64,000 nucleotides of DNA from Euglena gracilis. Lineage: Eukaryota; Euglenida; Euglenophyceae; Euglenales. The stretch spans positions 54,866,838 through 54,930,837 of the forward strand of contig CP154954.1 of NCBI GenBank assembly GCA_039621445.1. Reading direction: 5' to 3'. The notes under the pieces are model-generated. The model had not been told where the DNA came from and did no database searches. It saw only the letters and a program-made list of their open reading frames with translations. Positions 13,038 to 23,857 of the stretch are shown in pieces. How positions within the stretch are numbered: the stretch's first letter is position 1; each line of letters starts with the position of its first letter. The translations under genes and the position numbers were made by a program.

Positions 13038-13954
13038 TCGGCTTGAGGGTCAGCCGTCGGGACAGGCGTTGCAGACACAGGTATATCCCCTGTGGGTGCT
13101 TCGTCTGGCCGAGGCTGTGCCGGTGCAGCAGCGTAGAGGATATCCTCTACGTTCTCGCCTTCCTCCTGAGGGAGTTCCTCGTCGCCACCTGCCGGTGGAA
13201 AGAAGGGAGCGACCACGAGGACCCGGGAAACAGATCGTTCCCCTGCCGCTCGCGGGGCAGAGACGAAGGATACAGCCATCCCTGTCAGAGACGGCCGCGC
13301 TGCCTCCAGAATGGTGACGGAGGGGCTGCGTTCGCGTTCCTCCCGCCGCGGAATCGCGGTGGTGAAAGCGACTGACGCCTCCTGTCTCCTTCGCGCCAGG
13401 GGTTCATCCTCTGGGGCGATGAAGGCGCGCAGACCCTCGGGTGAACGAGGATCTTCGGGGTGCCATCGGCATCCCTGAGCATGCGCCAGCCTGTAAAAGG
13501 CAAGCGTGCTGCTGCTGGCGCTGTTGGGCACGGGTGGCGGCCATGATGGCTGCACCCACGAGCCTGCTGGCCTGTTCGGGCCCAGGAGTTCGCGGTAACG
13601 CGTCTCCTGCCAGACCTCGAAAAATCCCTCTTCGAATTCATGGACGGATGCCAGAATCGGCATACGTAGATCGAGGACGGCCTTCGGGTACATCATCAAC
13701 TGGAGGAATACCTCCCGGTCGAGGGTACCGCCGACCTGTCGCCGCAAGTGTTCTTCCAGGCTGATATCAGCCAGGTGCCAGTTGGGGTGCTGGTCAGCGG
13801 GCCGGCGACGACGATGACAAGGACCCTCAACGGGGTCGCCGTAGTCCGGTGGCAAGCTTTCCATACCAGGCCTATCGTCCTGGGGGTCACGGAGATGTAC
13901 ATACACCTCCATGACGTAGGTGGTACAGGCTCGCCAACAGAATTGCTGCAGCAT
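13034..13954 (-). CDS. Accessory ORF of the giant element, unknown family
   Basis: The frame has 306 codons. The first two thirds look globular: acidic and aromatic segments such as FEEGFFEVWQETRYRELLG, and a likely helical stretch around SLEEHLRRQVGG. The last third is Pro/Ala/Glu-rich and runs into the next ORF. It lies between the Cys-containing block at 13955-14440 and the proline-rich ORF at 12016-13037, all on the same strand without gaps, so these ORFs probably form one transcript or one broken polyprotein. No catalytic motif is visible. Composition and orientation match the element rather than the flanking host genes. Confidence 0.5.
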   Translation of the reverse strand: MLQQFCWRACTTYVMEVYVHLRDPQDDRPGMESLPPDYGDPVEGPCHRRRRPADQHPNWHLADISLEEHLRRQVGGTLDREVFLQLMMYPKAVLDLRMPILASVHEFEEGFFEVWQETRYRELLGPNRPAGSWVQPSWPPPVPNSASSSTLAFYRLAHAQGCRWHPEDPRSPEGLRAFIAPEDEPLARRRQEASVAFTTAIPRREERERSPSVTILEAARPSLTGMAVSFVSAPRAAGERSVSRVLVVAPFFPPAGGDEELPQEEGENVEDILYAAAPAQPRPDEAPTGDIPVSATPVPTADPQAE

Positions 13955-14440
13955 AAAAATACGCTGCTTGTGGACGGGGCGACTTTTGCCCTAGAGATCC
14001 GGGGCGTCGCGGCACGCATGCATAAGCATGCGGCGTCCCATGTCCAGGCCCAGCTTATCCCGAGGCGGTGGAGGGCTTACGCGTACGCCGAATCCCCACA
14101 AGTCGACAGGAATTTCCTGCCTACAGTACTTACAACAGAGGTCATACCTCTGTGGGTAAGCCAGGGGAATACGCCGGACGCGGAAGATTGAGCCATAATG
14201 GCTCACCAGCCACACCTGGAGGTTGTTGCACCACAACACCTCGATCAGGCGTTCGATGTCGGGGTGCAGTGGGTAGTATTTCCACTGCACACCGAGGGGT
14301 CCGACTAAATGGATACAGTCGAAGATCGACTTCAGCTTTCGGGCCAACACATGCTGGTCCCGGAATCCCAACTGGTGCAGGTAACTGCGACCAGTGGAAT
14401 CGCTGAAGAGAACCCAGTTCTGGCAGGGGATCCCAGCCAA
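13955..14440 (-). CDS. Accessory ORF segment with paired cysteines
   Basis: The open segment contains LARKLKSIFDCIHLVGP, then EVLWCNNLQVW, then LCCKYC near its C-terminal third. Clustered cysteines with histidine nearby recall the Cys-rich protein further downstream, but I cannot align the two. It continues in another frame from the ORF above (14472-16420) and ends at a stop just before the next ORF. I infer one original protein cut by single-base slips. Function unknown. Confidence 0.45.
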
Positions 14441-14471
14441 AACCAGAGCTCCCAGAAACCCGGCTGGGCGT

Positions 14472-16420
14472 TCAGCAGGGCTCTGCCACCTTCACCTTCG
14501 AAGGCGTACAGATCAATTCCGTAACGGAATTTTCCGACTCTGTTCTCGGTGTGCTGTAATACCACATCGATAACTGCTTGGGGAGGAGTGAGGGGCAGTT
14601 TACTGCAACATGGTATCCATGCTGCATTCGCCAGCCTTCGTCCTCCAGCTCCTCCTTGAACTTGAGCAAATGCTCAAAGTCCGAGGGGACTTCTGCTGGT
14701 TCCTCTTCCTCCTCACCTCCTGTTCCCTTACCTTTACCCTCACCCTTACCTTTGCCCGCCGCGCCTTTGCCTTCTCCCTTGCCTTTGCCTTCAGCCTTGC
14801 CGGTGTCCTTTCCCGTCTGGCGAATACCAGAGGGTCGGGCGCTCGGTGCTGCAGGAGTTAGTTCGGTTCCTTCCCATTCCATCTCTGGGGAGAGACCTGG
14901 CCGTTCCGCTCCACGTCGCGGAGATGGCGTGGCTGGGCGCTGGCTAGGAGCCTGGCGTGGGCTTGGCTTGGCCGCCGGGGGTCGCGGCTCCTTCCATACC
15001 CGAGGGATCGGCGGTCGCAATGCGGCGACAGGACGGCTCATCGCCACCTGTGCCTCTGCCGGTGGTTGTCCAGCCGGGGTATCCTGGCTGGCTTCTACCT
15101 GCATTGCCACACCGCCTTCCGCGTCCCGTGGGCTGGGTCGCCTTGGCTGTGGAATAAGGTTCTCCGTAACCCTCTCGCGCTTCAGGGTGGCAGGTAATAC
15201 TGCCACACCTGCCGGGGGCTCACCGGGTAATACCGGGGTTGCCACCCGCAGCTGCGGTTGGTACGGATGGTATGGGGTGTGTCCACGGCCCTGAAGGGCA
15301 GCCAGCGACGAGTAATACCTCGCCCAGTGCTCTTCAGACGTGTATACTGGCTCTTGCAGTAAGTGCCGAGCAAGTTCATCCTGTTCGGTTCCTGGAGGTG
15401 CCATGTTGTAGTAGGGAGCCTCCTGCCGACGCGGGACATCCCCGGTCTGGACAGGAGGTGCACTGGGCGGTCGGGTTGCCACACGCTGGGGAGGTTCATC
15501 CTCTACCACTATGGGCTCCACCTGCCGCCGTGGCTCAACGCCAGGGACAGGGGCGACCGGTGGTGCCTGTGGCATCCAGTGCGCAAACATGTGTTGGACG
15601 TATGACTCAGGGGGAACGTCCGACTGTCCGGCTGGGAGCACGCGTGCGCCGCGCGGGTAATCCGCGTACTGTGAGAAGAATTGCTCCGCTGGCGGCTCGC
15701 GCGGCGGCATTCGCTGCGGCGAGGGCGGGCGAGCAAAGATTCTTGTCTTCCCAGGTGGGACATGCACAGCCTCACCTACCGGTGGGGGTGTGTGCTCACG
15801 CATATGCACGGTGTGGGATCCCACCGGCGTCTGCGTTTGCAGCATGGGCGGCACATACACGCCCATGTCCATCATGGTCTCGCCGGGTTCGAAGCCGGAA
15901 TCGGCTGCCGACGAGATGTACCGTCTCCCCGTTATCAGGGCTTGACCGCAGGGACACCACTGAGCCACAGGGGTGTGGCTACCACCAACAACTGAGCACA
16001 GTATGCGTCCCAAAGGGCTTGCATAAAGGGCTCCGTTTTGGGGTGTGCGCACATACGCGTCGCCCTCTCCAACTTCTCCGTAGTGCGAAAGATCATCTCT
16101 CCCGCATACGGGGGCAGGCGCGATCTGCGCTGCGCTGGTGGCTGGGGTCCCGGCTGCTGGACGGCAGATGGCTCTGGTACCGCATATGCAGACCGGCTGC
16201 TGGTGGCCGCGGCGAATACCGGGGCTGTAACCCTTTCAGCATGTGGGACACCAGGAATCGGGGCCTCAGCATACTGGGGGTACTGCTGGTACGGCGCGCC
16301 AGAAGGCTGCGGCCATGGTAGACCTTGTCCTGATCCGCGTCCAGGCAGCACGATGCTACCCGAACGGCGACAGAAACGAATGAAAACCTTGTTTTCAGTC
16401 GCTGGTGAGTGCTTTCGCAC
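14472..16420 (-). CDS. Long proline-rich accessory ORF of the giant element (N-terminal part)
   Basis: Two overlapping frames make up this block: 16420-15935 and 16052-14472 (526 codons). The slip falls near 15.99 kb, where both frames share the stretch after LWDAYCAQ. The protein is dominated by Pro, Gln, Arg and Glu, with a short Cys pair (WCPCG) near the start, a Gly/Lys repeat tract (about 14.70-14.83 kb on the plus strand) and a following run of glutamates. After that the sequence turns globular. It begins about 170 bases past the chromodomain stop, on the same strand, so it lies 3' of pol. It could be an env-position protein, a second structural protein or a captured host gene. I found no membrane segment. 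Confidence 0.5.
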
Positions 16421-16592
16421 TGAAAAGGAAGGCTTCTATCTTAAACAAAAACTCTGCGAGAAAGATAGAGAATGAAGTGCAGGGGGGGTATAAACGCGAA
16501 ACATTTACATAAAACACACGCATTCTCCAAAACGAAATCGTTTCAGAAAGTGTTATGTTTATGTCTATGCCATTGCGCTTGTTCCACAGCTT

Positions 16593-18116
16593 TCAATCCT
16601 GCTGGATATACCCAATGAAACTGGATGCTGGCTCCCAAGTGTCCTCCTCTGGCCCATACCCTTTCCAGCAAACTTTCCAGTAGTGCACACCCCTGTCGAC
16701 CTTGTGGTCTATTATTTTGTCGACCACAAAGTCGTCCGTCTCAGGTAATCTGGAACGGGGCTTGAAAGATAAGCACGGGATAGCTTTTCCGTCTGGGGGG
16801 CTTAGGTACGGTTTGAAGTCGTCCATATGGACGTCCTCAATCCCGTTGGGCAAGGCAAATTTATATCGCCCGCTACTACCTAACCTCTCCAAAATTTTGC
16901 ACGGGATGAGCCAAAGAGGACCTAGCTTGGAAGATTGCATGCGGGTGCGGATATTCCGTACCCACACGCGGTCACCTGGACTATACACAGGTGTGGTGCA
17001 GTTTTGTAAAAACGCTTTCCGTTTGTTGGAATTAATTTCTGTGACACGTGATTGGACTGCAGAGCAGAGTGATTCCACTGCAAACCACGTTTGACAGCTG
17101 ACGCTATTTCGGGCAGGTCTCTCCGAGGGGATATCCCCTATGGCCAGAGGGTCCCGTCCGAAAACAATTTTATACGGTGAGTGTGGTAATACCAACCCTG
17201 ACAAGGTATTGATGTAAAATAAACACCACTGAAGAACGGATAACCAATTCTTACCCGAGTCAGCCAGCGAAAGGCGAAGCATATTGACAACGGATTTCAC
17301 CACTGCCGCGGCTCTACCACTGCCTTTCGGGCGGTATACAATGGAAAAATGCTGCTCAGTGCCGAATAAACCGAACAAAGTTGTGAGAAACCGCGAGGAC
17401 ATCAAGTGAAACCCATTAAGCAGATACATTTCTCCAGGAATATAGATGCCAAAATTTGGGCTGTCCACCCTGCTTTCCGGAATGGAATGGCTACTATATA
17501 CCCACTCAGCCGACAGACGGCAACAAAAACGTAAGCGTAAATGTTGTCATCTGATCCTTTGCAAGGTTCAAGTTCGAGAGAATCCAAGCAGAGGGACGTA
17601 AAAATGTCCGGTGGTACGGGGAAAAAGTCCATCGTACCAGGGGGGGGTACCTCTGCGCGGTTTCACAGCCTGACAAATTTGGCACCGCCGCGAAATTTGC
17701 AAACAGCCCGAATGTAAATATTTTTCACTCAGGGTTGTGCAGTATCTGCGGCCCACTAGTGAAAGAAGTTTGGGGGCCCCAGGTTGACCGTGGTTGTGAT
17801 AGCTCAAAATCACATCATCAACCAGGTCTTGGGGTATACAATATTTATAACCAGAATCATTCCGGAAAATAAGTCGCAATGGTGATAGCGAGTAATTCTC
17901 TATGGATTCACCATTACGGCGTCTATTCACAATGTTACTATATACAGGGTCACGCGAATAATCCCATTCGCGGAAAAATAGGGGGGTAGGAGTTTCCGTA
18001 CGCGTAATGCGACAGGGTCCGGCAGTGCGTCCACGCCGGCGCCTTCCACGCAATGGTGAAATGGCAATGCTGCGATATACCCGGGAAACGGGTAGTGAAT
18101 CGGGCATGTTGTCCAC
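16593..18116 (-). pseudogene. Integrase with C-terminal chromodomain (giant element), frameshifted
   Basis: From the 5' side the block shows the HHCC finger (HNHGQPGAPKLLSLV... ending CQICQAVKP), the start of the catalytic core (LCLDSLEL, first Asp), then YRPKGSGR and WLSVLQWCLFYINTLSG, the usual late-core helices ending in PYKIVFGRDP. A GPLWLIPCKILERLG segment follows, typical of the integrase tail, and then a chromodomain with YWKVCWKGYGPEEDTWEP. A frameshift near 17.5 kb splits the core. The second Asp and the Glu of the DDE triad are not visible at their expected places: SSR stands where SDR is usual, and GRAAAVV where a GQxER-like motif is usual. This copy therefore looks catalytically dead. 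The chromodomain places it among chromoviruses. Confidence 0.85.
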
Positions 18117-18177
18117 AGCGTCGGATCGACGTGCGAACTGGTCAGCCTCATGGCTGCCATGAAAAGTCGCGTCACCC

Positions 18178-18657
18178 TCATCCGGGTTCCCAGGATAATA
18201 ACAAGGAGCTCGGCTGAGAGGATCCGCAACGTTTTTTCGTATGACCTGGGGTGTAGATAACCACCAGGTTAAACTGGCTCAAGAACACATGCCATTGGCA
18301 CCTTCTTCCCACTGATGACATGGTCTTGTTCAGGTCCTCGGTATACCAGTGTTGAAAGCTCTCATGATCCGTCAACACGAATATCTGGACCAGGCTGCTG
18401 GCTATCCAGCTGCGGAATTTCTGGAGAATAATCACAATGGCATATGTCTCCTTTTCGCGTATACTCCATTTAACCTGTCCTTTCCCGTTGTCGCCCTTGT
18501 AGCTTCCTGCTGAAGAAAGCAACAGGTCGGAGTTCATTTGCCGCATTGTCGTTGTGCATTCTCCGCATTTGCCGCATTGTCCGCATTTGCCGCGGGTCGT
18601 TGTGCATTTGCCGAGTTGTCGGGTTAGGGGTACCGCGATTTTCGCGAAATCTTTCAT
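18178..18657 (-). pseudogene. RNase H domain of the giant element, with an internal Cys-repeat insertion
   Basis: The frame carries WSIREKETYAIVIILQKFR, VLTDHESFQHWYTEDL and LVVIYTPGHTKK, the order typical of Ty3-type RNase H after RT. Near its start a short repeat of Cys-Gly-Lys/Gln codons (KCGQCGKCGEC) replaces the expected part with the first catalytic Asp. On the plus strand it corresponds to repeated ccgcatttgccgcattgt units at 18540-18620, so microsatellite-like expansion seems to have disrupted the domain. Confidence 0.8.
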
Positions 18658-18678
18658 GTAAACCGCGTAATATTGGGC

Positions 18679-19420
18679 CTATCCCAAAAATACCTTTAAG
18701 TGTGTTAAGGTCTTAATGACCTCAGGTATCCATTTATTAACGGCCTCCATCTTGCTGGGTGCGGCTTTACGCTGCCCGTTGCACAGGATGTGCCCGCAAA
18801 AATTAATAACTTTGTGAAACAGGTGCATTTTGGAACCCTTCACAAAAAGCAAATGCTTTTTGAACGCGTATAATACCGCCCGCACATCGCGATAATGCGG
18901 GTCAAGGATATCCTCGCCCGATTTGGCGGATGGCGGTTGGGTTCCCACCAGTACATCATCGATGTACACCAGAGCAAACGGTACATCGCGCAAAACCCAC
19001 TGGATGATGCGTTGAAACATGGCTGGGCCATTCTTGACACCCATGGGGTGTACCGTCCATTGGTACACACATTTGGATGTCACGAATGCCGTGTACGGCT
19101 GCGAATCAGGATGCAAATGCATCTGATGGAAACTGTCATCCAGATCAAAGATTGACCACAACCGGTTATCCGACTGTCTGGTGATCAATTTCTCGATCAG
19201 CGGTAACGGGAAGGGGTCATCCTTTGTTTTTCGGAGTTCAGGTACCGTTAATCCAGCACCAGTCTCCACTTCTTCTGACCAGACTGGTCAGCGGGTTTGG
19301 GCACCACAAAAGCTTGTGATGTACATTCGCTCTTGGAAGGGATAATCCACTTCCGCTGGATGACCTTCTCAGTCATCTCGCTGAGAGCTTGTTCGCATTC
19401 TGTGGCCGGGTTGAGGCCGG
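18679..19420 (-). pseudogene. Reverse transcriptase of the giant element, with an internal stop
   Basis: The RT core reads from ECEQALSEMTEKVIQRKWI, through SQAFVVPKP and KKWRLVLD followed by a stop and RYLN, then FPLPLIEKL, WSIFDLDDSFHQMHL, HPMGVKNGPAMFQRI, the catalytic LVYIDDVLVG, and INFCGHIL. The stop (TAA near 19250) sits where a Tyr codon of the DYRxLN motif is expected, so one substitution explains it. The palm-domain Asp pair (YIDD) is intact. The RT N-terminus continues beyond a foreign insert at about 19430-19660. Confidence 0.85.
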
Positions 19421-19529
19421 CCAACTACCCCAAGAGAACGCGGGCGGACCACCTGGCGGTAATCGGGCGACAGCCCAGGGTCGAGACTGGAAAAGGCCCT
19501 GCAGGCGGCACGCCTTATTATCGCCACCG

Positions 19530-19595
19530 GTACCCGAGTGGATCTGGCACTCGGTTGTGGTCACAAAGATTCCGGTTCGAGTCCTGGCGGGTACC
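19530..19595 (+). tRNA. tRNA-like sequence, probably a tRNA-His-derived relic or SINE head
   Basis: A perfect internal promoter B box (ggttcgagtcc) is followed by cggcgggtac-type acceptor sequence. GTACCCG at 19530 pairs with CGGGTAC at 19588 over seven bases. TTGTGGT, the anticodon loop of a histidine tRNA, sits at the usual distance before the T arm. The D arm is about six bases short and the anticodon stem does not pair, so I do not call a working tRNA. It lies inside the RT coding region of the giant element, which suggests an inserted SINE-like unit. Confidence 0.35.
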
Positions 19596-20433
19596 CCCAC
19601 GGGGGCAAAAAGAAAGGCCCGACCGGAGAGAAAGAGAATTCGATCCTACGCCACAGGCAACAGCCCTGGAACTGTTCACCCGAGCAACGAGAGCATTTCC
19701 GGTGCATGGGTTTAGCGCCATTCTTGAGCTCAATTTTGCAAACACCGAACGGACCGCGAATCGCGGGGTCGATGTCGCTAGCGTAAACTGGGTTATCCAG
19801 TACACCATGGAATTCGCGAGTGATTCGCGAACAATAATCATCTGACTTGTGGTGTTGGTCCGCACTCTCGATAACCGCGAAAATATGCGTTGAGGGTGTG
19901 GCCTCCCCATTGGTAACAAGGTATCTTGGCACACGCAAATCGGATATTCCGAATGCGTCAAAGAAACAAACGCGAAAAATGATTTCTTTAACAGGTGGTA
20001 ATAATATACCACAAAAATCCTCAAATAGTGGTACATTAGCGGGTAAATCCCACCAATGAAAACACACGTAGGATAATTGGTGAAACCACTCCGCACTCGG
20101 ACTGACGGGTATGAGGAGAGCTCTTCGTGCTTCATCTCGGTGGATTTTCTCCACCACAACCCACAATAAGTTTTGGGGGAGGGTGCATCCATAGCACCGT
20201 ATGACCCCAACATTTAAGAAATGTGTTGGAATGTCGCGACCAATATCGCGACAAGCGCGTATGCGCTTTTGATGAAAACACATCAATTTCCAACGACAAA
20301 TCGAAGGCATCAGCCAACACCGCGATGTTGGAGAACCATTCCTCCAAAATACGGTATTGACCAAAATTAAGTCGCGTAGGTGTCGACCTGGTTCGCGGGT
20401 TGAAGAGCGGTAACGCAATTCAGGGATCCGCAA
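19596..20433 (-). pseudogene. RT N-terminal and upstream region of the giant element
   Basis: The frame contains IRGPFGVCKIELKNGAKP, which matches the lead-in to Ty3-type RT (a loop with a GAKP motif before the first helix). Upstream are EWFSNIAVLADAF and FLNVGVIRCYGC, which may belong to the protease or a linker, but I see no clear DTG/DSG active-site motif. A frameshift near 20.2 kb links two overlapping frames. It is separated from the RT core by the insert at about 19430-19660. Confidence 0.6.
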
Positions 20434-22074
20434 ACATAGGTCAAGGGTGTGTCATCCACTCTTCCTAGGGGCATTCCCCAGGGTTGATGGGTTGGATGGG
20501 TGCATACCCAGTCCATATCGTGCCAGACGGAGGTGGGCGAGGTTTGTGACACGTATTTCGCGGTCCCAAACAACAAGGCAATACCTCGTTGTTGGAGCAC
20601 TTGATGTACGGTCGCGCATTGCGAACCGCAACCAAGTGTATGGTAACGCGAAAGCGGGATTAGTGTTGGTGTTCGGACTAGACATCCACAATCGAAAACT
20701 GGCTGGGCGGAAACTCTCCTACAGTGCACACATTGGTAGGAAGTGTCGGAGTAGTGGTCCTGGTCGCGCAGGTTGGTCTGGTGGGGGTGTGTGTAAAATT
20801 TGGAACGCGCCTTTGTAGCTGCTGGGGGGTGTACAGATGTTTCTGAAAGCGATACATCTGGTGGAAAACGGGGTATTGGTGCAGCTGGGCGACTACTCGA
20901 CACCGTACGTACTTCAGGCCTTTGGTCTTTCGTCTTGTAACCCAGTGGAATGAGGGGGGTACGGCTACTCGCTTGCCCTGCCTCATGGGGAACGGAAGTT
21001 GGTGTGTCAGTGGGCAGGGGGTGAACTTTCTCGGTACACCCGGTGTAGAAAACGTGGTAGGTGTGGTTGGTAACGGGGTAAATTTTTTTCGAAAACGGTG
21101 TGGAAAAACTGGTGGCTGTCTCGGTTGACGCCACAGGTGATGAGGGTTTGGGGGGCAATGAAGAGAATGGTAATGTGCGCAAACCGTGGGAGTGGCAATC
21201 CTCTACCAGCCGGTGCTGACGTAAAAGGGGTATCCCAGAATTCCGTCAGAACCATGGATTCCGGATTCATATCCCCAGGTATCCGGAAACTTTTGCGGTT
21301 AGGGGTGGTGTGAGTGGTGCTTGGGATGAGGGGTAGGAGTATGTCCAAAAAGCATCCCAAGTCACCACCGCACATGGGGGTGTTGTCAGCCGTCGTAATT
21401 TTTATCGGCTTCTTGGCTTGCACCAAGAGAGGGGTTGGTATCAACCCGAACCGAAAAAGTCGTGCGATGCGACAACCAGTGTGAGTATTTTGACTTTTGC
21501 ACAAAATTTTTGGATTTTGATTTCCAAAGACCAAAATCCAAAATCAAGTGACCAAAAGTTCCATGGGGGGTAGGCAAAGTGAAGGGTCTGACGAAAATAC
21601 GTTTTCTTGCCAGCTTTCCCATGAACCCTTTCCTACTTTGCACAACATTCCGAGCGGAAAGTTGGAGTGGGGGGTGGGGGCCCGAAAACTTTCCGGGTAC
21701 CGACCAGAAAGGCAGATGGGCAGGGGTGGCAGGGTTGATCAGGTCCTGCCTCCATCTGTTCATCAGCCCAGAGGTCCGTGCCCTCGGACCTCGGGCTCCC
21801 CTACTCCAGGTCCGAACCGGCCGAATAGCCGGCTATGGGCCTTTTCGAGGTATAAACGGATTTAAACGTGCGCACCTCCCATGCGGGCCACGTCGAAATA
21901 GGTATCTGTGGTCTCATCCCCCGCCCTGCCCGAAGCCGGGGTGTCATCCCCCAAACAAGATATCTTGAAACCGACTTTATGGCGGTTGGAGGATTGACCC
22001 TTGTCACCGCGATTCATACCGCGATGACGTTGGCCAGGGCGTGGAGAACGAGAACGCAGACATTTGGATGAGTG
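20434..22074 (-). pseudogene. Gag tail and Ser/Thr/Pro-rich linker of the giant element
   Basis: Directly left of the nested element, the minus strand resumes in the Gag frame with the second half of a CCHC knuckle and an Arg/Ser-rich tail (CLRSRSPRPGQRHRG). Overlapping frames to about 20.4 kb then read as Thr/Pro/His/Gln-rich sequence with several slips, for example HDMDWVCTHPTHQPWGMP. No protease motif can be named. It links Gag to Pol in the broken element. Confidence 0.5.
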
Positions 22075-22079
22075 GTGAT
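22075..22079. other. Target site duplication GTGAT, left copy
   Basis: GTGAT lies directly before the 5' LTR of the nested element and again directly after its 3' LTR. A 5-bp duplication is the usual footprint of Ty3-type integration. Confidence 0.9.
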
Positions 22080-22276
22080 TGCGAACTACTTGCTGACCGC
22101 TTACCTTACCAACTGCCTTTTGTATTCCTAATTCGAACTTTTCCCCCGCAGACTGCTGGCTCTGGTGTTATGTCTTCACGTTGATTTGCGTTTACCTCTT
22201 TGGGACAATTGGGATACCAAGAAAAATGGTAATCCGAGGACTTCAAGAAAAACAAAAGAACGTTCTGAGACGTCCA
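22080..22276 (+). repeat. 5' LTR of the nested element
   Basis: It runs from TGCGAACTACTTGCTGACC to CTGAGACGTCCA and matches 28735-28939 apart from scattered substitutions and the absence of eight bases (gaactgac). TG...CA ends and the flanking GTGAT define its borders. Confidence 0.9.
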
Positions 22277-22733
22277 AAGTCGGTCGCGGAGCTTTATTGT
22301 TCCAATCGTCAAAGACGCCTTCGAGGAGATTGATCTTTGTTTCACTGGTTGTAGAAGTTCAGAAGTTGGTCTTCCTGAAGGCAATATTAACCGAGTTGCT
22401 GGTACAGAACAACATCTTCAACAGGAAGTTGACATTGAGGCTGTGGTGAACAAGTTCACTGTGGAGAATTTTTCAACAGTTGTTGTACTGGTTACTTGGT
22501 TGTTGAAGCGGCAGTTCTTCTTGCTGTCCAGAACAAGATCCTGGTGGATAACAAGATCTTCATCATCTTGCTGACCTGGTCCTGAACCAAGTGGTTGGTT
22601 TTCTGTTTTGGTTTCTTCAGTTTTGTTTGTCTTTTTGGGTTGGCCAGTGTTTCTCCCAGTTTTCGGAGTCAGTAGTTGAGTTTTTTCAAAGTGATCTGCA
22701 GAAACGTCCTCCATTGAAGATTTTGAAAGAAGG

Positions 22734-23857
22734 TTGCAAGAATTGGAAATCAAATCAGCCAGCAGCATTCAGTCTGTGTTTACCCCTGTGAACCCCATCA
22801 CCCAGGTAGAAACATTTCTGAAGCAAATTGTGGAACCAAACTCCAGCAACCCCAGCCAAATTTCAACCCAATGTTCACAATTTCTACCTGTGAAATTGCC
22901 AGAGTTTGATGGTGCATACTGGCCAGAGTTTTTGAAAGATTTTGGCAGATGGTTGAGGTTACCTGGTGCTTTTGCATTTGGAAATGTCCAGAAATAGGAT
23001 TGGCTGTTTGAATGTTACACACCCAAGGTGAAAAAACTGTTTGAAAAAGTGATGGACGAGAATGATGATTTTGAAAAAGTGCTTTTGGAAATTGCAAAAT
23101 TGTTCCCAACACTGGAAAATGACATGACTTTGAGATCTGCCATTGAGAAATTGCCAGCACTTTCACAGAACCCTGAACCCCAAGACATCAAAAAACTTAC
23201 CATTGAGTTGGACAATTTGATGGCGAGGTTGAGCCCCCAGGCCATGAGTGAACAGGAAAAGTTTCCGGTTTTGCTGAGGAAATTACACCCCAGAATGTAT
23301 GCAGACATAAGGGCAGACATATTTTACAAACATCGTTCTGAGACATTCCAGGTTTGAGGAAAATAATTTTGGAAAAAAGTTCTGAAGATTGGTTGGAGAG
23401 GAATTTGCTGAAAAAAGAAAATCTCAGACCCCTGATTGAAAGACCCCCTGACCAATCAGAAAAACTTGGTGAAAATGTCCCAGAACCTGGAAAAGGCAAA
23501 GGCAAGGGTGAAAGAAAAGTTGATGACACACCAGCCCCACGATTTGGAGCCACAATTTTCTGTCGATTTTGTCACAAAAAAGGGCATTATGAAGACGGAT
23601 GTTGGTCAAAAGAAAAGTTTGAGAAAAAGAAGGCAGCAGCCCAGAAGGGGGCAGGCAAAGGAACCCCTTCGGTTCAACCCCAGGGAGTGAAAACCCAGGT
23701 TACCCCCCAGGGTGAGAACCCCAAACAGAGAAAGGCTGATGCTTTGCAATTGCTCCAGATTGTGTGTAAAACTCATCTTTTGCCATCTTCAGCGGAGTGC
23801 TGCGGTACCCCTGCAGATCAGCAACGGGGAGTACATTTTTTCCGAGGGAACGTGTGA
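22734..23857 (+). pseudogene. Gag with CCHC zinc knuckle (nested element)
   Basis: An N-terminal part (22734-23357, one TAG at 22995) contains LPEFDGAYWPEFLKDFGRWL, the hallmark opening of a retrotransposon Gag capsid, then helical sequence through FPVLLRKLHPRMYADIRADI. After a one-base shift near 23355 a Lys/Gly-rich linker leads to CRFCHKKGHYEDGC, a CX2CX4HX4C knuckle that binds nucleic acid, followed by a Lys/Ala tail. About 370 residues in all, normal for this class. Confidence 0.85.

Noticed and set aside
14578-16321. Long plus-strand frames (238 and 360 codons)
   Set aside because: Shadows of the proline-rich accessory ORF on the minus strand.
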